A stretch of DNA of 64,000 nucleotides. Source: Impatiens glandulifera. Its lineage: Eukaryota > Streptophyta > Magnoliopsida > Ericales > Balsaminaceae. The DNA lies in the NCBI RefSeq assembly GCF_907164915.1, contig NC_061866.1, positions 50,403,113 through 50,467,112 on the forward strand, written 5' to 3'. The notes below the pieces were generated by a model. The model did no database searches and was not told the DNA's origin. It saw only the letters and a list, made by a program, of their open reading frames with translations. Each line of letters opens with the position of its first letter. Position 1 is the stretch's first letter. The translations under genes were made by a program, and so were the position numbers. Below, in pieces: positions 55,960-64,000 of this stretch.

Positions 55960-56460
55960 GGCCTTGAGTTTTGATATACTTTCTTACCTGAGGAAGGATT
56001 GTATTGTTTGTTCTGATTCTTCTAAACATTTTCTTATAATTTGTATTTTCTCTTTTGTTTATTGTTAATTTTTGTTTTTCTCCATTTAGTTTTGATGTAT
56101 TTTGGGGGAAAGAGAAATGACTATATTATATGGTCTGATTCTTTTAAGCATCTAATAATTTTCTGTATTTTTTTATTGTTAATTTATGTTTCTTCTCCAT
56201 TTAATTTTGATATACTTTCTCATGAGAGTAAGGATTATATTTTTTTTGTTCTAATTCTTCTAAACATCTTTTGATCATTTGTATTATTTATTTTTTTCAT
56301 TGTTAATTTATACTTTTCTCCATTTAGTTTTGATATACTTTCTTACGAGAAGAATGATTATATTGTTTGTTCTAAACAACTTTTGATAATTTGTTTTCGG
56401 TCTTTTGTTTATTATTAATTTCTGTTTTTTTCCGTTTAGTTTAAATGTATTTTTTTACCG
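55960..56460. repeat. About 120-bp tandem repeat, four copies, upstream of fibrillarin
   Basis: Repeated phrases in order: ttttgatatactttct, aggattatattgtttgttct, gattcttctaaaca, ataatttgtatttt, ttgttaatttatgtttttct, ccatttag. Copies start near 55970, 56090, 56205 and 56330, diverged by point changes and indels. T-rich and non-coding. Confidence 0.75.
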
Positions 56461-56991
56461 TTTCTTGATAATAAGTTAATAAGTTGATGATGCATAGTGT
56501 ACTATGTTCTTGATAATATGTTTTTGATGTTTTTATGGATGCCTAGTGTTTTGATGATGAAGGTGATTTATTTTTTTTGTTTTGATTGTTAGTTAATGTT
56601 TGTTGGTATGGAATTTGGTGCATGTTATGTGAGAATTTGAATATGGACCTAACTTCCATTAGTAATCTTCCTTTTTATTCAAATAAATCAAAATAGTTAC
56701 TTTGATTTGTGACCAAATATATATTGTTGAATTGTAATATCACTTTTGCATATAAATTTCATATATGCAAATTTGTTGGAAAATTAAAGCATATAATTTT
56801 ACTTCTGTTCATAAAACCTAATCAAATTAAAATATTTTATTGTAAAAGTTTTAAAATTATAGTATTTATCTAAATCTAATTTATTAATATCTTATATTGT
56901 TTTAAAATGATTTAAAAGTTGAAGGATTTATTTAAACATATTCAATAGTTTAAAGTGGATTTGAAACTCATCGAAATTTATATTCTAACGT

Positions 56992-57000
56992 AAACCCTAA
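56992..57000 (+). promoter_or_regulatory. Telo-box of the fibrillarin promoter
   Basis: AAACCCTAA lies 108 bp upstream of the fibrillarin ATG. In plants this motif is common in promoters of ribosomal-protein and nucleolar genes (known), which fits the gene's role. Confidence 0.65.
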
Positions 57001-57008
57001 TCTTTTGT

Positions 57009-57015
57009 TATAAAA
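57009..57015 (+). promoter_or_regulatory. TATA box of the fibrillarin gene
   Basis: tataaaa, about 99 bp upstream of the ATG and 9 bp after the telo-box, predicts transcription start near 57040 and a leader of about 70 bases. Confidence 0.6.
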
Positions 57016-57107
57016 CCCATACACCCGGACCTCTGTAAGTCATAGTCGCTTCATTCTCAAACTGTTTATAGTTTTATTTCTTGCATTCTCTGAATCTAGC
57101 AGCGGAA

Positions 57108-59336
57108 ATGAGGCCACCAAGAGGTCGGTTTTCAATATCCTTTCCATGTTTATAGTTAATCGTGTTTTAATCTCGATTCTTTCGTTTGCTTATACAGGAC
57201 GTGGTGGACCAAGGGGCGGTGGCCGTAGCGATGGCGGCGGTAGAGGAAGAGGAGGTTTCGGTGGCCGCGGTGGCGGACGAGGAGGTGACAGAGGTGGTTT
57301 CGGCGGCCGCGGCGGAAGGGGTGGAAGAGGTAGAGGCGGAGGTCGTGGAGGAGGAGGAGGAGGAATGAAGGGAGGTAACAGAGTAGTTGTTGAGCCTCAT
57401 AGACATGAAGGAGTGTTTATTGCTAAGGGAAAAGAGGATGCGCTTTGCACCAAAAACATGGTTCCTGGAGAAGCAGTATATAACGAGAAGAGGGTTTCTG
57501 TTCAGAATGAAGATGGAACAAAGGTTGAATACAGGGTCTGGAATCCCTTCAGATCTAAGTTAGCTGCTGCCATTCTTGGTGGAGTTGATGAAATTTGGAT
57601 TGTAAGTCTTTTTTATTCACCTAATTCGCTTGTTTTACATTTGATTATTAGCCTTTCTAACATTGGGTGTTGTTTTTATTCCTCTAGAAACCTGGAGCTC
57701 GAGTATTGTATCTTGGTGCAGCATCTGGAACCACCGTTTCTCATGTCTCTGACCTTGTTGGGCCTGTATGTATTCACTGAACATGATTAACTTTTTCTCA
57801 TTACTTGTATATTTGCTGCATCTTATTGTTCTTTATCTGTACAGGGAGGGGTTGTCTATGCTGTTGAGTTTTCTCACAGGAGTGGTAGAGATCTTGTGAA
57901 CATGGCAAAGAAAAGAACAAACATCATACCCATCATTGAAGATGCTAGACATCCAGCAAAATACAGAATGCTTGTTGGAATGGTAGATGTGATATTCTCA
58001 GATGTTGCACAGCCTGATCAGGTATTTGTTTTAATATCTTTTCAACTTCTTAATGATTTAGTATTGCCAGTTTTACAAATTTTGTTTTTGGATTTGTGTC
58101 TTGAGAGTTATTTTAATGCCTGCTTTGATTCTTCTTAAATCTCTTAAAATTGACTTGAATCTATCTTCTGCAAATATTTTTGTTGCAAATGATGATTTAC
58201 TCGGATTCCCCTTCAAGACTTCATGAGTGATGTAAAACCGAGTCTCTGATGCTTATTCAGTTACTAATACCTGAATTTAAGTTATTAATCTTTTAAACTT
58301 GTTGTAAATTGAATATCTTTCTCATTTTGTTTGTAAGCATATGATGAATTACTCGGATTCCCCTTCAGGACATTATGGGTGATGCAAAATCGAGTTTCTG
58401 ATGCTACCTTAATCTGTTTTTACTCTGTTTACTTCATGTTCTTGTTAAAATCTATGTTTCAATTTTATTGTTATTTTTACCAAATTTCATTTTTATAACA
58501 TTGATGAAATGTTTTTGTTATCTTTTGATTTATTTGATTCTATGAAAATTTCCTTGCTTTTAATGTACTTGATAATTCACTCGGATTCCCCTTCAAGACA
58601 TCTTGGGTGATGCAAAAACCGAGTCTCTGATGCTTCTATTAAGTTGCTACTACTACTACCAATTAAAAGTTGATTTATTTTGAATTTAATGGTCTGTTCG
58701 ATTTTTTCTTTCTAAAATGGATTTTGTCCTTATTTTTGGTGCAGTTTGAACTTCATTTGGTTTTGTGCATGTCTTTCATTTTCAAAACCATCTAATTTCT
58801 ATCCGTATTATCATCAACCTATTCCTGGAATTGCTTTAAATTGATTTATTCATAAGATGATATTAAAATTCCACTAATTCAATGCTTTACCATTTTATAT
58901 TCTGTAGTATGAATGTCACTACTGGATAGTAAGTATTGAATTTATCTGATTTATCTTGTTTAATAGACTATGAGATTTAAATTTATTTATGTATATGATC
59001 TAATAATGCAGGCTAGAATATTAGCTCTGAATGCTTCCTATTTCTTGAAAGCTGGTGGCCATTTTGTCATTTCAATCAAGGTTTGTTATTTTTTTTTGAA
59101 ATAAATGAACTTTGGAAAAATATTTGTTTATTTATTGGAGTTGTATTATACAGGCAAACTGCATAGATTCAACCGTTCCAGCAGAGGCAGTGTTTGCTCA
59201 AGAAGTAAAGAAGTTGCAAGCAGATCAGTTCAAACCAATAGAGCAGGTCACTCTTGAGCCATTTGAGCGTGATCATGCTTGTGTTGTCGGCACCTATCGT
59301 GTCCCAAAGAAGGTGAAAGTGGCTGCTGCTGTGTAG
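57108..59336 (+). CDS. FIB: Fibrillarin, rRNA 2'-O-methyltransferase
   Basis: Nucleolar methyltransferase of box C/D snoRNPs, which methylates rRNA riboses at sites chosen by guide RNAs. Six exons: 57108-57123, 57198-57601, 57688-57765, 57845-58021, 59012-59080, 59154-59336; total 308 residues. Residues 1 to about 80 form the Gly/Arg-rich GAR domain with many RGG repeats. The methyltransferase follows: [38 protein letters not shown], the SAM-binding [20 protein letters not shown] (split by intron 3), [13 protein letters not shown] and [17 protein letters not shown]. The tail is KKVKVAAAV. The 16-base first exon is unusually short, ending at MRPPRG. Intron 4 (58022-59011) carries three box C/D snoRNAs, so splicing links the enzyme to its guides. 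Promoter: telo-box and TATA. No defect. Confidence 0.96.
58185..58252 (+). ncRNA. Box C/D snoRNA copy 1, U60-like, in fibrillarin intron 4
   Basis: C box ATGATGA at 58189-58195 and D box CTGA at 58246-58249, enclosed by a short stem gca/tgc. A C'-like gtgatg lies in the middle. The guide tract actcggattccccttc is antisense to the plant 25S rRNA sequence aaggggaatccga (rRNA from memory, 13 pairs). Arabidopsis fibrillarin genes are known to host a U60-type snoRNA in an intron. It would be released by debranching and trimming of the intron. Confidence 0.85.
58336..58405 (+). ncRNA. Box C/D snoRNA copy 2, U60-like
   Basis: C box ATGATGA at 58341-58347 and D box CTGA at 58398-58401 with the best terminal stem of the three (agcat/atgct). 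It has the same guide tract actcggattccccttc as copy 1, and gtgatgc as C'. About 150 bp from copy 1. Probably the canonical copy. Confidence 0.88.
58563..58634 (+). ncRNA. Box C/D snoRNA copy 3, U60-like, C box weak
   Basis: The D box CTGA (58627-58630), the C'-like gtgatgc and the guide tract are as in the other copies. The C-box position reads ttgataa instead of rtgatga, so binding of the snoRNP core may be impaired. Either a decaying paralog or a variant still processed. Confidence 0.7.
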
Positions 59337-61570
59337 TTTAACACCTGTTTTTTTTATATATCTTTGTAGTTTACTACTTTTTTAGGATCAATGTTGTTTT
59401 AGGTATGATTTTGATCTATCTTTGTAGTCTACTACTTTTTTGTTATTAGTTTTATTAAACAAACAAAAGAATTAATGATAACTATTTGGCACTAGATTAT
59501 AATGATTTGTTCAAAGTAGCAAACATTAGTGGATAGCAAACATTAGTGGAGTTGAGAATCCAAACAAAAAGTAAATTAAAGAACTTTACTATTACAACAC
59601 AACATATTGTCCACAACCAACTTTTTTTTTTATTTATCTCCATTTATGATTTTTTCAAAATCATGCATTAGGGTGAGCAAACAAAGTCATCGCGAGTAGC
59701 TCAAGTAACTTGAATTGTAATCGAACCGAGTTTGATTATAAATCTTGATACTCGATCGAGTTCGAGTATTTACAATGTAATTTGAGTCGAGTTTGAATAG
59801 TATACTCGATTGAGTTCGAGTATTTATAATGTAATTTGAGTCGAGTTCGAATAATATGATACTCATACATTAACTAATTTGTGTAGATACTCATTTTCTA
59901 CCTTCGGTTGACAAAAAATTTAAAATAACTCTCCACCAAAATTAGTTTTTAAAAACTATTTTTATACGAGTTTGTCTCATAGGATTTAAATAAATAAATT
60001 ATTTGGAACCGTGTAACATACTCAAAAACAATTAAAATTTGGAAAATTCAAGATAATAATAAAGGGGTTTTATTCATTTTAAATTAAATTAAAACCTAAA
60101 AATAATAAAGGGGTGATTATTTTTTTATTAAATTAAAGTTTGAATGAATAATAAAATAATGAAGGCTCGTGATTTATTTAAAATTAATTTTTAATAAAAG
60201 TATATTAAAAATATGATTAATGGTGTTTGTTTATTTAAATTTAAAAATAAGAAGAAGAAAAAAAACACAGTCCTTATGTCCAAAATCTGCATGTGCCTTC
60301 CTACAAATTATTTTTATACAAACAATTTTTTTAAATATAATACATATTATAATATATTAAAATTTTATATTATTATAAATAAATAAGTTTAGTATTTTTA
60401 TAAAATTTAATAAATAAATAAATATATTAATAATTTTATATATTTAATTGCATTTAAAGTGTTAGAGATTGAGTTGGAATCGAAAAAACAAATACCTTTC
60501 TAAGTCAACTAACCGTTCCAGATAGAAATCACTCCAAATAGAACTATTCTGTTAACGCGTTTTTAAATTGTTATCCTTTATCACAATAAAATATTTGTGT
60601 TTCTTTTTCAAGTTTTGATTTTTTTTTCATTTTACTTAAAAACCCTATAAAAGCTTCAAAATAAGTAAAACATCAAACAAGCTCTAAAAGAAATGACAAA
60701 AATAAAAATGACACTAGAATATTCTTATATATATACTTCAATCAAACTTCTTTTATACTACAATAATAGAATTTATAAACTAGTGAACAAAAATAATTAC
60801 ACTTCAATCACGACTTTATGAATATAACCAAAATTAGAGGATAGAGCATATTGGATCAAACTGTGCAGGACACTTGTTTCCACTCGCCGCATGCACTTTG
60901 TGTGTGCAGCAAATGAAAATTTGATAAGCAGTTACATGCATGCAATATGTAAGCAGTTAAACTCAATTGTGTGATTTGATATGGGTTATTTGAGATTAAT
61001 TTCAAATAACCCATTATCCAACCAACATTAAAATCATCATCAATCAAGATATCATTTATTTAATTACAAAAATAAGTACATATTTTTTTTCATTATATAT
61101 TTATACCCTTATAATGTCATGTCTTTACGTACCCAAATAACATAATTTTTAAAAACTTTCATCAAATAAAGTTATATTATTTGGAACCCTAGATGGATAG
61201 ATCAAACAAGACTCCATGACTAATTTTTCAAACAGGGCCAATATATACAAGCAGTTACATGCTAGCTAGCCTAATGTCTTGTTTGATATGGGTTATTTGA
61301 GATTAATTTCAAATAACCTATTATCCAACTAACATTAAAATCATAATCAACCAAGATATCCTTTATTTAATTATAAAAATAAGTACATATTTTTTTCCAT
61401 TATATATTTATACCCTTATAATGTCACGTCTTTACATACTCAAATGACATAATTTTTAAAAACCTTCATTAAATAAGGTTATTATTTGGAACCCTAGATC
61501 AAACAAAGCTTAGATATGGTAAAATATGAAAAATGTAATTAAATTTGATAAAACTATCTTTTAAAGGCTT
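59337..61570. other. Fibrillarin 3' flank and intergenic repeats
   Basis: This interval holds the fibrillarin 3' UTR and AT-rich DNA. At 59730-59880 a unit of about 60 bp is repeated twice (ctcgattgagttcgagtatt, tgtaatttgagtcgagtt). The stretch from 59222 to about 60770 is the source or sister of 61571-62800. Two direct copies of a 210-bp segment follow at 60978 and 61290. No further gene recognised. Confidence 0.6.
60978..61505. repeat. Two direct copies of a 210-bp MITE-like segment
   Basis: Copies at 60978-61194 and 61290-61505 share a perfect small hairpin, ggttatttga then a short loop then tcaaataacc, followed by tttatacccttataatgtca and ggaaccctagat. About 90% alike by eye. The segment looks like a MITE fragment, but clear terminal repeats were not found. 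Confidence 0.7.
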
Positions 61571-61685
61571 AGATCAGTTCAAACCAATAGAGCAAGTCAC
61601 TCTTGAGCCATTTGAGCACGATCATGCTTGTGTTGTCGGCACCTATCGTGTCCCAAAGAAGGTTAAAGTGGCTGCTGCTGTGTAG
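61571..61685 (+). pseudogene. Fibrillarin 3'-end duplicate
   Basis: Copy of the last 118 bases of fibrillarin exon 6, reading [19 protein letters not shown], then [17 protein letters not shown] and a stop. It differs from the real gene at a few bases, one changing Arg to His. It lacks the exon start and all upstream exons, so it cannot encode the enzyme. The homology continues through the 3' flank, so it arose by segmental duplication. Confidence 0.92.
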
Positions 61686-64000
61686 TTTAACACTTTTTTT
61701 ATATCTTTGTAGTCTACTACTTTTTTATGATCAATGTTGTTTTATGTATGATTTTAAACAATTTTGTAGACTACTACTTTTTGTTATTAATTTTATTAAC
61801 CAAACAAAAGAAATGATAACTATTTGGCACTAGATTATAATGATTTGTTATTAGTAGCAAACATTAGTGAGCTTGAGAATCCCAAAATCAAAAGTTAATT
61901 AAATAACTTTACTATTACGACACAAGCTCATATTGTCCACAACCAACCTCTTTTTATTTATTTATTTATTTTTATTTTCATATATAATTTTCTCAAAATC
62001 ATGCATTAGGGTGAGATAAGAGTGTAAACGAGTTAAGCTGATCGTGAGTAGTTTGGCTCGAACTCGGGAGTAACTTGACAAAAAACTTTAAAGTTAAGTT
62101 GATCGTCCATTTAAATTAAAGTTTGAATGAATAATAAAAAATGAAGTTGCGTGATTTATTTAAAATGATATTTTAATAAAAATATATATGAAAAAAAGGA
62201 TAAATGGTGTTTGTTTATCTTATAGATTTAAGAAATAAGAAAAAAAAAATCATTCTTATGTGACCAAAATCTGCATGTGTCTTCCCTACAATTTTTTTTT
62301 ATAATATATTACAAATTTATATTATTATAAATAATTTAATTTTTTTTATAAAATTTAATGAATAAATAAATATATTAGTAATCTTATATATTTAATTGTG
62401 TTGAGATTGAGGTGGAAAAACAGGATAATTCGATATTTTTAAATGGAATAAATGATAAATTTAGAACTCAGAGTTTTGTCAAAATTTAAGACTCTTCTAA
62501 TTTTTTATCATTTAAAGAACTCTCCTTACATTATTTAGTTATATTTAAGACTACCATTCAAACATATTTTATTATTATTATATTTTATTACATCAAACAA
62601 ACCGAACCTAATTCGGCACATTAGGCACATTAAAGAAATTTGATTCCAGTGAAAGTAGAGCAATTAGAATTGTTTGTTTAATAATAGTAAATAAATTTGG
62701 TTTTGTTTGATGTAATAAAATATAATAAAAAAATAAATGATATATATCTAAATATAATGACAAAAATAAAAATGACACTAGAATATTGTTATATATACAC
62801 TTCAATCAATGTCTGAACTTCTTCTTGGCTCATTCGGTCACAGCTCTGGAGCTGATATATCCATCTCCATTTCTTTTTCATACTTAAAGAATTTTTCTGA
62901 CACACAAAACTTCGTTTACCATAATTTTTCAAGTTCTATATACACTGTCGTAGACATAAACTTCTAGCAGTTAAGCTTATCTACAATGATTAGGAGATCG
63001 GAAACTATGACAATTATGTTTAAGGAAAAGAAGACGGTTGGAAATCCGAACTGGTTCATTTGAAAAGTTTGATAGATCGGAGACGAAAACGGAGATGATT
63101 AGGAGAAGAAAACGGTTTAGAGATCAAAACTAGTTCATTGAAAATTTCGATACTAGATCAGAATTAGAAGATGAAAACGACAAGATTAGGTACATATTGA
63201 AACTGGTTCAATAAGGGAGGTTTAGAGATGAAGACGAACTGGTTCATGATTAAATAAAATATATAATTTTATCAACAGTTTTTAAACATCTGAGTTTTAT
63301 CACTGATTTTTTATAAGTCAATATTAAAAACAATCTTACAATAAAAAAATACAAATATACATGAGTTAAAATCTACTTAATTTAATTTTCTTAATTTTCA
63401 ATTAATATTTTTTTACTTAAAAATAAAATTTAACAAATTACTTGATAATGAAATAATAAAAATATGAAATTTGAAAGAGAAAATAAGAGATATAATTATG
63501 TAACAAAATTTGATTAGCTAAAAAGATAATAATATATTTTTTTTTCTTTATTTTATTCTCTTCTTTTTATCATTTTTCAGGCAATAATATATAATATCAC
63601 TCATTCTCTCAATTTTTTCACACTTCTTTCCCCTGCCTCATCAATAGTAAAATATAAATTTAAGTAATAGTACTAAATGTTTAGTTTCTATATTTTTATC
63701 TTTAGATTATATCTATCATTATATATTCTGAATTCATCATAAAAGTTAATAATATATAATTTTTATTTTATTTTGATCTTACTTAAAACATAATTTATTT
63801 ACTAATTAATTAATTAATTATCATTTTAAAATTTATTATAATTATTTTAATTTAATTATTTTTTTAACTATTTAAATTTATTATATTATTATTAATTTTT
63901 TTTATTTTAATCTTCTATACACAAATATAAAATATAATTAGTTTTTCATTAATTACTTATCCTTTTAAATTTTTTTATATTAATTTCAATTTAAATATTT
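61686..64000. other. Duplicated fibrillarin 3' flank, then AT-rich intergenic DNA
   Basis: 61686 to about 62300 and the patch near 62770-62805 match 59337-60330 and about 60710-60750, with deletions. At 62985-63240 there are degenerate repeats of gattaggagaagaaaacgg and gaactggttcat type, about 80 bp apart. From 63250 to the end the sequence is A/T-rich with no gene recognised. Confidence 0.55.

Noticed and set aside
57167..57406. Ser/Thr/Ala-rich minus-strand frame opposite fibrillarin
   Set aside because: It is the shadow of the Gly/Arg-rich GAR domain. Splice pattern and family identity support the plus strand.

Overview
This is nuclear DNA from a flowering plant, most likely a eudicot. 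The genes are split by short AT-rich introns with GT-AG borders. The intergenic DNA is very AT-rich. The products (plastid ribosomal protein S21, peroxisomal sulfite oxidase, a plastid M48 peptidase, a DCD/NRP protein, fibrillarin with intronic box C/D snoRNAs) are plant types. The transposons (Reina-type chromovirus, iMet-primed LTR elements, hAT and MULE MITEs) are also plant types. No operon, CRISPR or prokaryotic feature is present.

Left third (1-32,100): no intact host gene was found. A decayed Reina-like Ty3/gypsy element on the minus strand (1023-6236) is followed by a RAD50 exon relic. Next comes a nest of about 300-bp repeats split by a hAT MITE (7749-8333, carrying a tRNA-Gly relic) and by a solo LTR (8644-9794). 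A 2.3-kb LTR element with only a gag frame lies at 10868-13182. Then come three foldback elements, a MULE-type MITE and a truncated ATG3 pseudogene that keeps its introns. Two arrays built from a captured gene fragment (19063-22750 and 25864-27804) flank a second RAD50 exon relic. The rest, to about 32,100, is AT-rich low-complexity DNA.

Middle (32,100-53,840), the gene-rich part: a 29-exon AAA ATPase on the plus strand whose AAA module has been duplicated in tandem. It converges on four minus-strand genes: plastid ribosomal protein S21 (GHS1 type), sulfite oxidase, a PGM48-type plastid metallopeptidase, and a DCD-domain N-rich protein with a 5'UTR intron. From memory, the Arabidopsis orthologs of the S21, peptidase and DCD genes also sit close together on chromosome 3, so this may be conserved microsynteny.

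Right part (53,840-64,000): a hAT MITE, a tandem repeat of about 120 bp, then the fibrillarin gene on the plus strand. Its promoter has a telo-box and TATA box, and its fourth intron holds three related box C/D snoRNAs of the U60 type. Thus one transcript appears to give both the methyltransferase and guide RNAs for it. The 3' end of this gene and its flank have been copied about 2.3 kb downstream. The remainder is AT-rich intergenic DNA with short repeats.

All exon borders were placed by eye from splice consensus, reading-frame closure and remembered family sequences. For each of the six genes modelled, the proposed exons sum to a whole number of codons.
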